Shown: positions 23,502 through 33,164 of the stretch, piece after piece
How positions within the stretch are numbered: the first letter of the stretch is position 1
Layout of the letters: the number at the start of each line of letters is the position of its first letter
NCBI GenBank assembly: GCA_963827135.1
Contig: CAWGZX010000004.1
Location: 186,001 to 250,000 of the forward strand
DNA: 64,000 nt
DNA from: JAJRAN01 sp963827135
GTDB lineage: Archaea; Thermoplasmatota; Thermoplasmata; Methanomassiliicoccales; UBA472
Direction: 5' to 3'
Translations under genes and position numbers: made by a program
Notes under the pieces: generated by a model
The model's input: the letters and a program-made list of their open reading frames with translations, nothing else
Databases searched by the model: none
Told to the model about the DNA's origin: nothing

Positions 23502-25150
23502 TCAGATATCCCTCTTCACGATCTTCAGGTCGCTGAAGTGCATGGCGTTCTCCGAGCAGACCGTCTCGCAGTTCTTGCAGGCGGTCCCCAGGCAATACTC
23601 CGTCGCAATCCTGATCCTGAAGCGCTTATCGCCCACCTTCTCCACGCGCAACGCCCTCTCCGGGCATTCGCGCATGCACTTCCTACAACCGATGCAATTG
23701 TCGAACTCGGCGATGAGGTAGACGCCCACATGGTCCAACGTTCTGAGGCCCTTGTCCCCGAGCACGGGGATGTCCGCGGAGACAATGCGCAACGTCTCCT
23801 TAGGGCGCTTGATCTCTGGAAATGGACGGTAGCCCTTGCCTACCAGCATCTTGTTGAACATGTCCCAGGGCATGCCCTCCAGCCAGTAGGCTATCTCGTT
23901 GACGTAGATGTCCTCGAACACCTTGCTGGTGGCGAACATGATGTGCTTCGCCGCCATGGAATCGGCGATGCTCTGCATCTCGTCCATGGCCTCATCTTTG
24001 ACCAGGAGGATCGTAGGCCATCATCAGCGAGGTGTTCCCGCATTGGTACGTGCGCTCGAGGACTCTCGGCACCAGCCCGCAGGTCTGAGCCTTGAGCGGG
24101 TCCACGTAGGTTCCGGACGCGCCGGCCAGGTACATCGACTTCACCTCCTCGTCATCGATGCCCACCTCTTCGATCAATGTGCGGTGACCAGCGCGGATGG
24201 CTCCCATGGCCTTGCCCGCCTCCAGAACATCGTGCTCGTCGATGTAGACGCTGTCCTGCAGGTGGATCTTGCGGTCCCCGGTCATGAGGCGAGGGAGCTT
24301 GATTATGCCCGTCTCCAGGCCGACGGCCACGGCCGCGACCACCCCTGTACCTGTGATGCCGCGGGCCTTGATGTTCATGGCGCACTTGACCTCGCCATTG
24401 TAGGGGTCGACCACATTGCCGGGTTGGGCTTTGAGCCTGTCATCAAGGACGAAGTTCTGCCAGCTGCCGTCGGGGTTCGCCACCAGGTCAGATATGGCCA
24501 TCGGAGCCGCCAGCATACCGAATTCGATGCTCTGGCCCTCCATGGCCGGGCCGGCCGCGGCGGAACCCGTCCACAGCTCCCCGTCCTTGTAAAGGCCCAT
24601 CTCGGCGTTGGTTCCGTAGTCCGTGACCATACATGTCTCCTTCCGCTCCAGCATGTGCGATTTGATGATCATGGCCAAAGCATCGGCACCTATCTCATGG
24701 CGTATGGACGGAGGGCAACGCACCTCCGCCTCGGGGTGGACTGAGCTTGATTCCCTAGATCGCTGGCGACCCGGGTATGTGCCCTTCCTCTCGGGCACTT
24801 TGACATTGAGCCTATGCAATATGCTCTGGCCGGCGTAAGGCGAGATCGCGGATCTCGATGTTCTCGAACATGGAGAGCTGGGCGGGATTGCCGCAGATGG
24901 CGATGCGCTTGATCTGCTTCGGGTCCGTGCTATGGAGCCCGATGAGCTTGTCCACGGTCTCGATGATGATGCGATGACCGACCTCGGAGCCGTTCTCCAT
25001 CCAGAAGTGGAGATGGTCCATGATGTTGGCCCCGGGCAGCGGGTGGCGCATGGTTATGGCCGTGGAGATGATCTTCCCTTTCTGGTCCAGGTCGACCAGG
25101 TGCGTTCGGTAACCGCTGGTGCCTAGGTCAAGCGCTATGCCATAAGCCAT
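23502..25150 (-). CDS. ramA: RamA-like corrinoid-protein reductive activase, frameshifted as read
   Basis: Three frames join into about 549 residues, the usual RamA length. From ATG 25150: MAYGIALDLGTSGYRTHLVD (ASKHA ATPase start). After an extra base near 24837 (GCCTTACGCC for GCCTACGCC) the frame continues as AGQSILHRLNVKVPERKG, CPPSIRHEIGADALAMIIKS and the ATPase C-terminal lobe. After an extra base near 24008 comes MDEMQSIADSMAAKH and two ferredoxin-like cluster motifs, CIGCRKCMRECP and CLGTACKNCETVC. Known role: ATP-dependent reduction of Co(II) corrinoid to Co(I). TATA-like TTTAATATTAAA lies about 35 bases upstream. It probably serves MtrA or the corrinoid protein at 33165. Confidence 0.78.
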
Positions 25151-25609
25151 TAAATCACAGGCCTGGAATCGCCTTCGCGTATTTAATATTAAACGCCATG
25201 AAGGCAGGCGCACACGTAGGATCCATGGAAGCTGCCAGAGCCTACGTTCAAGAACCTCGCCGCGGGCTCCCCGTACCACACCCTTTTTGTCGCCTTCGGC
25301 TCCTCATGAGAACATGGCCCCTCGCCAAAGGTTCCATGGCGCCTTGGACCTGAAGGAAGTGGACCGCGTCTCGCTGTTCCATCAGCACCTTAAAACGAAT
25401 TAAAAATGCGAGCAGCCCTTCAAGACCTCCCCTGGAGAATATTCTCCGGCTCAAGCGCGTCGTGGAATCGTATGGAGCGGGGCGCTGAGCCCTTCGATAG
25501 CCATCTGGACCGCCACAGGCTGAGTTCATCAGGTGAAAACGAAACCGTTTGTTTTATATTGCCCGTTCCGGGATGATATCCTGGCATTCGGTGTGAATGG
25601 TAGATCTGC
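25151..25609. promoter_or_regulatory. Gene-free region between ramA and histidine kinase, with 14-bp palindrome
   Basis: These 459 bases hold the ramA promoter (minus-strand TATA-like element near 25182-25193) and a perfect 14-bp palindrome, GGAGAATATTCTCC, at 25434-25447. No convincing gene is seen; short antisense frames lack family features. The palindrome is about 165 bases upstream of the kinase start. Confidence 0.4.
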
Positions 25610-28600
25610 ATGATTTCCGTCCTACACGTAGACGATGAGCCCGCCTTCTTGGAGCTCACCCGCACCTTCCTGGAGATGCAGGGGGACATCATGGTCTACG
25701 GGGCGCCATCCAGCCTAGAGGCCATCGAGATGCTCAAGAGCCACCATTACGACGTGGTCGTCTCCGACTACCAAATGGCCGGAATGGACGGTATTAAGCT
25801 GCTGGCACATGTGCGCAGCCGCCACGGTGACCTGCCTTTCATCCTCTTCACCGGTAAGGGCAGGGAGGATGTGGCGATCCAAGCCCTGAACCAAGGCGCG
25901 GACTTTTACATCCAGAAGGGCGCCTACACGAAAGCGCAGTTCGCAGAGCTGGCGCACTCGATCCGTCTGGCGGTGGAGAAGAAAAGGAGGATCGAGGCCC
26001 TGGACCTGGCCGAGTTCTCGGTGGACCATGCCGCGATAATGACCATCTGGAGCGACGAGCAAGGACGCATAATCAAGGCTAACATGGAGGCCGCCCGACA
26101 GCTCGGCTATTCTGCCGCGGAGCTGAGGACGATGGGGCTGGAGGACATCGACCCCAGCTTCACTATGGACAACTTGGCGGTCTTCTGGAAAAAATTGATG
26201 AGCAAGAGGAAGCTCAGCCAGGAATCGATCATGCGCAAGAAGGACGGTTCGCTTGTCCCGGTCTCCTTCGTAGCCAACTTCTTGGAGGTCGCCGGGAAGA
26301 GGTACAACTTCGCCTTTGGATGGGACATCAGCGAATCAATGAACACGCAGCAGGCGCTTCGCGAAAGCGAGGAGCGCTACCGGACCCTGGTGGAGAGCCT
26401 GCCTGGGTTAGTCTATCGGGTCAACCTGCGAGACGAAGAGCGCATCCATTTCTTTAACGATCCTCAGCAAGTCACCGGTTATACCGCCGAAGAGCTCGGT
26501 CCAGACGCCAAGTACGTCGATGTGATGATAGAGAGGTCCGATAGGCCCGTGGTCCTCTCGATCGTGGAGGAAGCCGTCCGCCAAAACAAACCGTACGAGA
26601 TAGAGTACCACCTCCGCCGCAAGGACGGTGAGCTGGTCTTCGTGGTCGAGAGGGGGGTTCCCCGACGCAGCTCGGACGGGCTCCCGCTCCACATCGATGG
26701 CGTGGTATTCGATGTGTCGAAACGTAGGCGGGATGAGGAGGCGGTCCGCGCCAGCGAGCGCAAGTTCAGGGAGCTGGCGAACCTCTTGCCAGCACTGGTT
26801 TTCGAATGCGACGCTGAGGGCGACATCTCCTACCTCAACGAGACCGCCCGGACCATGGTTGGGCTGGACATGGAGGACGTGACCAAGGGCCTGACCATCT
26901 ACGACATCATCAGCGAGGAAGACCGGCCTAGGGCCCGTACCGAGCTCGCCAACCTTCTCGTGGGAGGAACCTGCGACAGCCAGGTGTTCGAGCTGGTCCG
27001 GAAGGGGAGGGGCACGTTCCCCGCCACCATCCACTGCGCCCTCACCCAGAAGGAAGGGGGGACGGCGGGCGTCCGAGGGTTGTTCGTCGATGTCTCCGCT
27101 TTGCGGCAGTCGGAGCGGCTGCGCGAGGCGACCAACTTCATAGCCCAGACCGCCATCTCCGATACCTCCCTCGATGAATTATATAGCAAGATCCACTCCA
27201 CGCTGCGCACCCTGATGCCTTTGGACAACTTCTTCATCGCCCTATATGACGAGAAGAAGGACGAGCTGTCCTTCCCCTACTTCATGGACGAACGCGACCC
27301 GGTCCCGATGTCCCGCAGGAAGGGCAGGGGGATCACGGAGTACGTCCTCCGCAAGGGCGCTCCAGTGCACTTGAGCACCATCGGTATCGAGAACCTCTCC
27401 CAGAGTGGGGAGATAGAGATCATCGGATCGTCCCCAGTGGACTTTCTGGGCGTCCCGCTGATGCTAAAGGGCAATGCCATCGGCCTGATGGCCGCTCAGA
27501 GCTACAAGCCGGAGAGGGTCTTCTCGGCCCAGCAGCTCGAGGTGCTGTGCTTCGTCTCCGGGCAGATCGCCATGGCCATAGAGCGCAAGCGCAAGGAGAT
27601 GGAGCTGAAGCACTATGTCGGCCTGCTCAAGTCCACCTTCGAGAGCACGGACGACGGTTTGTTGATCGTCGACCGCCAAGGGAAGATATTGGCCTTCAAC
27701 GAGCGTTTCGCCAAGATGTGGTGCATACCCGAGACCATCCTCAGGACCAGGGAGGACAAGCGCATGCTCGGCTTCGTCCAGGACCAGCTACTGCATCCAG
27801 ATACTTTCATGCAGCGGGTGCACGAGCTCTACGACGAGCCGAGCCGCACCAGCATGGACATCATCGAGTTCAAGGACCGCCGGTTCTTCGAGCGCTACTC
27901 CCAGCCCTTCTATCTGGAGAAGGACATCGCCGGCAGGATATGGTCATTCAGGGACGTGACCGAGCGGACTTGGGCCGAGGAGGCCCTCAACAAGTCCGAG
28001 CGCGAGCTCAAGTACATCATCAATAGCGCCAAGGACGCCATCTACGTCAAGGACCTGGCGGGCAGGTACATCATGGCCAACGAGGCCATGGGAAGCCTGT
28101 TCCACATGCTCCCTGGGCTGATCCATGGGAAGGGCGACGTGGACCTGTTCGGGGCCGAGGCTGCGGACATCAACGCCCGAAGCGACCAGAGGGTTCTGGC
28201 TGGGAGCTCGGTGGAGGAGGAGGTCATCTGGAACATCGATGGGGCTCTGCGCCACTTCAGCGTGATCAAGGTGCCCCTGAAGGACGAGATGGGGCAGGTC
28301 TTCGGCATCTGCGGCATCGCTCGCGATTCCACTGAGCGCAAGCAGGTGGAGAAGGCGCTGAAGGATGCCAACGAGTCCCTCAACCTACTAAGTAGCATAA
28401 CCCGCCACGATGTCCTGAACCAGCTCATGGTCATCCGCGGCTACTCCGACCTGGTGCGCGGCTCGCTCAAGGACCAGAAGCTCCTCGATTACATGGACAA
28501 GGTGGAGAGGGCCACGCGCAACATCCGCCAGCAGATCGTCTTCACCCGCGACTTCCAGAGGCTAGGAATGGCGGAGCCGCGCTGGCAGTCGGTCGAGGAC

Positions 28601-29023
28601 CTGCTGGACAAGGCCCTGACCACCATGGAGGCGGAGCGGATGGAGATCTCGGTCGACCTCGGTGGGCTGGAGCTGTATGCCGATCCCATGCTGGAGAAGG
28701 TGTTCTACAACCTCATCGACAACACCTTGAGGCACTCGGAGAAGGCCACGCGCATCGCCGTGACCTGCAACAGGCAAGGGAACGACCTCCTGCTGGTATA
28801 CGAGGACGACGGGAATGGCGTGTCGCCGGAGGACAAGGAGCGCATCTTCGAACGGGGTTTCGGCAAGAACACCGGGCTCGGTCTGTTCCTGGTCAGGCTC
28901 ATCCTAAACATCACCAAGATCAAGGTAAGGGAGGTGGGGGAGTTCGGGAAGGGAGTGCGATTCGAGATGCTCGTGCCCGACGGCGCCTATCGGTTCATGG
29001 AATGGGACGACGCCGAGCGCTGA
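25610..29023 (+). CDS. Hybrid REC-PAS-GAF sensor histidine kinase (1137 aa)
   Basis: Domains in order: receiver (1-120; DDEP acidic pair, phospho-Asp in VVVSDYQMAGMDG about D53, Lys in QKGAY), then PAS domains at about 130-245, 250-375 and 385-500, a GAF domain at about 510-660 (TSLDELYSKIHSTLRTLMPL), two more PAS domains at about 665-785 and 795-910, and a kinase core. The phospho-acceptor His lies in SSITRHDVLNQLMVIRGYSD (about 930); ATPase boxes are NLIDNTLRHS, EDDGNGVSPEDK and GFGKNTGLGLFLV. It has no membrane segment, so it senses cytoplasmic signals. No separate output regulator is adjacent; the REC domain is N-terminal. It stands alone between ramA and the CoM methyltransferase. Confidence 0.92.
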   Translation: MISVLHVDDEPAFLELTRTFLEMQGDIMVYGAPSSLEAIEMLKSHHYDVVVSDYQMAGMDGIKLLAHVRSRHGDLPFILFTGKGREDVAIQALNQGADFYIQKGAYTKAQFAELAHSIRLAVEKKRRIEALDLAEFSVDHAAIMTIWSDEQGRIIKANMEAARQLGYSAAELRTMGLEDIDPSFTMDNLAVFWKKLMSKRKLSQESIMRKKDGSLVPVSFVANFLEVAGKRYNFAFGWDISESMNTQQALRESEERYRTLVESLPGLVYRVNLRDEERIHFFNDPQQVTGYTAEELGPDAKYVDVMIERSDRPVVLSIVEEAVRQNKPYEIEYHLRRKDGELVFVVERGVPRRSSDGLPLHIDGVVFDVSKRRRDEEAVRASERKFRELANLLPALVFECDAEGDISYLNETARTMVGLDMEDVTKGLTIYDIISEEDRPRARTELANLLVGGTCDSQVFELVRKGRGTFPATIHCALTQKEGGTAGVRGLFVDVSALRQSERLREATNFIAQTAISDTSLDELYSKIHSTLRTLMPLDNFFIALYDEKKDELSFPYFMDERDPVPMSRRKGRGITEYVLRKGAPVHLSTIGIENLSQSGEIEIIGSSPVDFLGVPLMLKGNAIGLMAAQSYKPERVFSAQQLEVLCFVSGQIAMAIERKRKEMELKHYVGLLKSTFESTDDGLLIVDRQGKILAFNERFAKMWCIPETILRTREDKRMLGFVQDQLLHPDTFMQRVHELYDEPSRTSMDIIEFKDRRFFERYSQPFYLEKDIAGRIWSFRDVTERTWAEEALNKSERELKYIINSAKDAIYVKDLAGRYIMANEAMGSLFHMLPGLIHGKGDVDLFGAEAADINARSDQRVLAGSSVEEEVIWNIDGALRHFSVIKVPLKDEMGQVFGICGIARDSTERKQVEKALKDANESLNLLSSITRHDVLNQLMVIRGYSDLVRGSLKDQKLLDYMDKVERATRNIRQQIVFTRDFQRLGMAEPRWQSVEDLLDKALTTMEAERMEISVDLGGLELYADPMLEKVFYNLIDNTLRHSEKATRIAVTCNRQGNDLLLVYEDDGNGVSPEDKERIFERGFGKNTGLGLFLVRLILNITKIKVREVGEFGKGVRFEMLVPDGAYRFMEWDDAER

Positions 29024-29045
29024 GTCATAGCCTCATCTGAAATCT

Positions 29046-29080
29046 GAGAAAAAATGGAAAAGGGAAAAGATTAAGGAATT
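29046..29080 (-). terminator. T-rich terminator after the CoM methyltransferase
   Basis: On the minus strand, 17-50 bases after the stop at 29097, the sequence is rich in T runs (CTTTTCCCTTTTCCATTTTT). This is a typical archaeal terminator and also lies in the gap behind the convergent kinase gene. Confidence 0.4.
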
Positions 29081-29096
29081 AGGGCGAACGCTTCGT

Positions 29097-30110
29097 TCAG
29101 CCCTTGACGGCCTTGACCATCGCTTGCAGGTTGACCAAAGGAACGCGCGCGGCCAATCCGCAGCCAGGAGCCACCAGGTTGAAGCCGGAGTTCTTGACGC
29201 GCATGGCATCGAGCTTGACGTCCTCCTGGGTCCCTTGGAGCAGTGGGCGGACAACGCCGATGTTGCCGATCAGGGCAGCGCGGCCATTCACGATGTCCAC
29301 GGCCTTCTCCGGCTGCACCTTCTCCTCGATGCTCAACCCACTCACGCCGGTGGCGATCATGTTGTCCAGCAACATAGTGGTATCGCCGCAGATGTGCAGG
29401 ACGGTCCTGGCTTCACCGGGGTTGGAGAAGCATTCCTTGATGTAGGGCTTGGCGTACTCATCGAACATGTCTGGGGAGAGCATGTCCGTGCCCGCGGAGG
29501 GGTCGCTCATGACGATGACGTCCGCTCCGGCCTTGGCCAAAGCCTCGATATAGCCCTTCTCGATCTTGGTGGCGATCTTGAGGGCCTTGTGCACCGCCTC
29601 CGGGTTTGTTATGATCCACAGCAGGAGGTTCTCGGTGCCGACCATGTGGCCGGCTATGGTCAACGGCCCTGTCGTACCGGCGACAATGGGCAGTTCCTTG
29701 CCGTACTTCTCCTTGGCGATCTTCACGCCCTCGACCACGGCGGGGATTCTTCCTCGGAACAGGGCTCCCTCGGGGAGCTGCTCGGGAATGGTGTTCTCGT
29801 CACAGGAATGGGCCTTTACCATGGGGGTCCTGTCCATTCTGCCTAGGTCGACGCGGCAGCCCATTACCTCGGCCTCGACGGTCAGGCAGAAGGGGAGTCT
29901 CGCGCATTCGACGCCCCATACCTTGTTGGGAGCGGCGCTGAGCTCGGCCATCTTGCTAGGGTCGACATGCGCATCTGGCCAGAATACCCCGACGGCCTCC
30001 ATGGCATCGACGGTGGCGCTCTGCGTGAAACAGACCACGGGTGGCCTGTCTAAATGCTTGCGGGCGAGTGCAGCAAACACTCGGTCCCTGGGGGTCATAT
30101 GGTTCGACAT
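29097..30110 (-). CDS. Methylcobamide:CoM methyltransferase (MtaA/MtbA family)
   Basis: The 337-residue uroporphyrinogen-decarboxylase-fold protein transfers methyl from a methylated corrinoid protein to coenzyme M. Zinc ligands are visible as HxC in VLHICGDTT (about 240) and a later Cys in NLVAPGCGLA (about 318). MtaA and MtbA (methanol versus methylamine) cannot be separated by eye. The promoter is a TATA box TATTTATAG near 30141-30150, about 35 bases upstream. It is the last of four same-strand genes from 33812: corrinoid protein, regulator, hydantoinase-like protein, this enzyme. Confidence 0.92.
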   Translation of the reverse strand: MSNHMTPRDRVFAALARKHLDRPPVVCFTQSATVDAMEAVGVFWPDAHVDPSKMAELSAAPNKVWGVECARLPFCLTVEAEVMGCRVDLGRMDRTPMVKAHSCDENTIPEQLPEGALFRGRIPAVVEGVKIAKEKYGKELPIVAGTTGPLTIAGHMVGTENLLLWIITNPEAVHKALKIATKIEKGYIEALAKAGADVIVMSDPSAGTDMLSPDMFDEYAKPYIKECFSNPGEARTVLHICGDTTMLLDNMIATGVSGLSIEEKVQPEKAVDIVNGRAALIGNIGVVRPLLQGTQEDVKLDAMRVKNSGFNLVAPGCGLAARVPLVNLQAMVKAVKG

Positions 30111-30182
30111 CTAATCTTCCTCCTTTTTCCAACTTAACACTATAAATAGAGTGCTTGGGTCGCCAAAGGCTCTATAATTACA

Positions 30183-32156
30183 TTAACCTTTCGACCCTCG
30201 GTCAACGATTGTTGGCTTGCCAGTGGCTCGAGCTCGGACCTCCACCCAATTCAAAATCTCCCTCGACGTCCTGACGCCGGTACGACATTTCTTCATCTCG
30301 ACCTCGACAAGGACCGATATGTCCGTGCCGCCCGCCTCCTCCACCTTCTTGTTGACATAGGCGGCCGCTCCCTCCTTCGCCGCGTACATGGCCTGCTCCA
30401 GCCTCTCCACCTCTATCGGTTCCTTGTCAGGGATGTAGACGAAGAAGGTGTTGTCCCGTTTATGGATCTGAACCTCGACGCTATCCGCGACCACGCTGCA
30501 GACCGCTCCTACTGCGTTGCCGACGTCGTGGTCGGAAGGGATGACGACCTCCACGCCGAGCAGCGGCTCGATCAATGGCACGTAGACATGCGCCGGCGCG
30601 CCTATGCCGATCACGGGCCTGTCTAGCCTGCAGGTGACGTCCAAGCCGTTGGCGTGAACCATGCCAGTGATCGCGTCCAACAAGAATTCCCCTGCCTTTC
30701 CCGAAGGCACCTCGCCCGAGGCGTCGAGAACCGCCTTCTTCAGCAGCTCCTCGGCCATTCTCGCCGCCATCGCCCTCCAGAAGGCCGCCACGAACTCCTG
30801 CTTGCTCATACCGTGACGGGTGGAGATAAGCTCCACTCCCAGCTCCGCCGCCTCCCTATTCCCATGCTGGAATATCCCCGCCACATGGAGAACGTCCGTA
30901 GGCGTCAGCCCAGTCGATATGAGATAGCTCTTGGCCTTTAACCTCCTCACGTAGTCGGGAGCTAGATACACGCCCTCCAATGACTCCAGGAGCTCGGGCA
31001 TGGTGAGCGGCCCCTTTCCCGATATGGCATCGAACACCTTCCTCTCGTTCTCAGGCAGCCGCGAAGGGTCGCGCGGGAACGCCACCAGGTACTCGAGCTC
31101 ACCCGAGCCTTTCATGCGTTGGACGAGGCCAGGGGTGTTTTCGCACGCCACCTCCAAGGGCAGGACCCTGTCTGGCCCGATCACGATACGGCCTGAGCTC
31201 ACGTCCAAACGGGAATCCCCACCAAGACCAGCCGTCCAGATGTCGATCGCCCTCACCCTCGTCCTCCATTGGCCGACGACCGCGCCCTCCTTGCCTAGCC
31301 TAGGGAATCCTTGGTCCAAGTATGCGATGTCAGTGCTCGTGCCACCAATATCCACCACGATACAGCGGTCCCGCTTGGACAGGGCCATCCCGCCCATCAG
31401 GCTCGCCGCCGGGCCGGAGAGGATGGTCTCGACCGGCCTCTCCCTGGCCTTCTTGAGGTTCATCAGCGTACCATCGCCGCGGAAGACCATGATCGGGGCA
31501 AAGATGCCTCTTCCAGCGATGGCGTCCTCTACCCCGCGGAGGAATTCGTCAATGATCGGCAGGAGGCGGGCGTTGAGGACTGCGGTGACCGTCCTCTCTA
31601 GTATCCCTAGCTCCGCGGTAAGCTCGTGCCCGGTGACGATCGGTATGCCCTTCCTTTGCTGGATGATACGCCTTAGCGCTTCCTCGTGCTGAGGGTTCAC
31701 CACGCTGAAGAAGGAGGACACCACCATCGCGTCCATCTCCTCGCAGGCCTCGTCCACCGCCGCCTCAACCTCCTTCTCGTCCAAGGGCGCCAAGGGGCGG
31801 CCCCGCATGTCGTGGCCCCCAGCGATGAACCTGGAGCGGGACGCGCCGAGCTGCCAGTCCGGCTCAGGCTTCCAGCCTATGCCGATGAGGCCGACCGCGC
31901 CTCCCTTGCCCTGGAGCAAGGAGTTGGTGGCGAGGGTGGTCGACAGCCCCACCAGCCTGACCTCGGAGGGCTCGAAACCTCCTTTAGAAGTGGCGGCCTC
32001 CACAGCCTGGACCAACCCTTGCGCGAGGTCGTGATAGGTCGTTGGAGCCTTGGCCTTAGCCAAGACCTCCTTGCTCTCCAAGTCCACGATTGCGGCGTCG
32101 GTGTATGTGCCACCAGTATCGATCCCCAGGCCCAATTTCCTCTCGTCAGTTGCCAT
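30183..32156 (-). CDS. Hydantoinase/oxoprolinase family ATPase
   Basis: From ATG 32156 the protein has 657 residues (MATDERKLGLGIDTGGTYTD). A TATA box TTTTATATT near 32205-32213 supports this start over the frame-opening codon at 32195. It has the HyuA fold: N-terminal phosphate loop GIDTGGTYTDA, LSTTLATNSLLQG, and the central DIGGTSTDIAYLD (about 290). Classical members hydrolyse 5-oxoproline or hydantoins with ATP; no HyuB partner is present. Next to corrinoid genes it may act on a methylated cyclic substrate or on corrinoid activation; both are inference. Confidence 0.85.
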   Translation of the reverse strand: MATDERKLGLGIDTGGTYTDAAIVDLESKEVLAKAKAPTTYHDLAQGLVQAVEAATSKGGFEPSEVRLVGLSTTLATNSLLQGKGGAVGLIGIGWKPEPDWQLGASRSRFIAGGHDMRGRPLAPLDEKEVEAAVDEACEEMDAMVVSSFFSVVNPQHEEALRRIIQQRKGIPIVTGHELTAELGILERTVTAVLNARLLPIIDEFLRGVEDAIAGRGIFAPIMVFRGDGTLMNLKKARERPVETILSGPAASLMGGMALSKRDRCIVVDIGGTSTDIAYLDQGFPRLGKEGAVVGQWRTRVRAIDIWTAGLGGDSRLDVSSGRIVIGPDRVLPLEVACENTPGLVQRMKGSGELEYLVAFPRDPSRLPENERKVFDAISGKGPLTMPELLESLEGVYLAPDYVRRLKAKSYLISTGLTPTDVLHVAGIFQHGNREAAELGVELISTRHGMSKQEFVAAFWRAMAARMAEELLKKAVLDASGEVPSGKAGEFLLDAITGMVHANGLDVTCRLDRPVIGIGAPAHVYVPLIEPLLGVEVVIPSDHDVGNAVGAVCSVVADSVEVQIHKRDNTFFVYIPDKEPIEVERLEQAMYAAKEGAAAYVNKKVEEAGGTDISVLVEVEMKKCRTGVRTSREILNWVEVRARATGKPTIVDRGSKG

Positions 32157-32247
32157 GCGCTTCACAACCCTTTTTTTGAAGGGATGGCTTGGCAACTCTG
32201 CCCTGAATATAAAAAAAAGATGGTTGGGAGAATCATGGAGGCGCGAA

Positions 32248-33000
32248 TCAATGCTTCAGCAGTTGGTGCACGTCGCTCACACCCTTGAGGACCTTGAACC
32301 CCTTCTCCGTGATCATGTAATCGCCACGGTCGTGCCGCTGTAGCAACATCCCCGCCTGCAAGAGCCTCTGGATGTGGAAGAGGAGGTTGCCACCCTTCAA
32401 GCCAGTAATCTCCGCGAGCGAGGAGAAGGTGCAGGGTTCGGTGGAGACGGCCTTGATAATCTGCAAGCGATGGGAGGAGGCTATGGGCTCGAGCACCTCC
32501 TTAACGAAGTCGCCCTCCTTGAGCTCGGCGATCTCCTGCCTCTTGTCCACGGTGGTGGAGTAGATACGCATGGAACGCATCAAACGGACCTGTTTGCCGA
32601 ATAGCCGCCCCACCTCGTCGAAGCATCTGCCGCACTTGTCGTAGGGGGAGGTCTCCCTGAGGCGGTCCAGCTCACCTTGGTTGGTGATGATAACCTCCTC
32701 CCGGACCACGTCCCTCTCCAGTAGGGCGGCGTTTTTCTGCAGGAAGGTAGTGAAGGTCGCCCGACAAGGTTCCCTCAGATCGCACCGCTTGACCATGTTC
32801 CTGGAGAGACCCTCCTCCACATCATCGATCGCCTGTGAGACCATGACCTCTAGTAGGTCGGTCCTCGCTCGAGGCATAAATGAGCTCGGCTCAGATTGCA
32901 GGGCGGGGTCCATCATCCGGCCCAGGATGACCTTCATCTCTGCCAGCTCGGTCTTGATACTTTCGATCTCGGAGCGGTGCGGTTTGTCCTTCTCCACCAT
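32248..33000 (-). CDS. Winged-helix (ArsR-like) regulator of the methyltransferase cluster
   Basis: The 250-residue protein has a coiled N-terminus (residues 1-35), a central Cys-containing region (KRCDLREPCRAT near 72 and YDKCGRCFDEV near 120) and a C-terminal ArsR-type winged helix (about 165-245: LEPIASSHRLQIIKAVSTEP, FSSLAEITGLKGGNLLFHIQ). The layout recalls Methanosarcina Msr regulators of methyltransferase genes. The Cys pairs could sense redox state or bind a metal. It lies between the hydantoinase-like and corrinoid genes, all on the minus strand. Confidence 0.8.
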   Translation of the reverse strand: MVEKDKPHRSEIESIKTELAEMKVILGRMMDPALQSEPSSFMPRARTDLLEVMVSQAIDDVEEGLSRNMVKRCDLREPCRATFTTFLQKNAALLERDVVREEVIITNQGELDRLRETSPYDKCGRCFDEVGRLFGKQVRLMRSMRIYSTTVDKRQEIAELKEGDFVKEVLEPIASSHRLQIIKAVSTEPCTFSSLAEITGLKGGNLLFHIQRLLQAGMLLQRHDRGDYMITEKGFKVLKGVSDVHQLLKH

Positions 33001-33164
33001 GGATGAAAGTAATGATCAACCGCTAAAAAAGGTTTGTCGGAAGACCTTCGAGGTCATTGAAATGTAATTGATAGAACGAGGTAGAATGAGGACAGAGTTG
33101 GAAAAATGGAAAATCGAAGAAAGGAAGAGGTTTCACATCACCTGGTGCTTGATCCGCATTCTTC

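Noticed and set aside
22639..25150. Calling ramA and the metallohydrolase true pseudogenes
   Set aside because: All catalytic and cluster motifs are intact across single-base shifts, several at G/C runs, which fits assembly error better.
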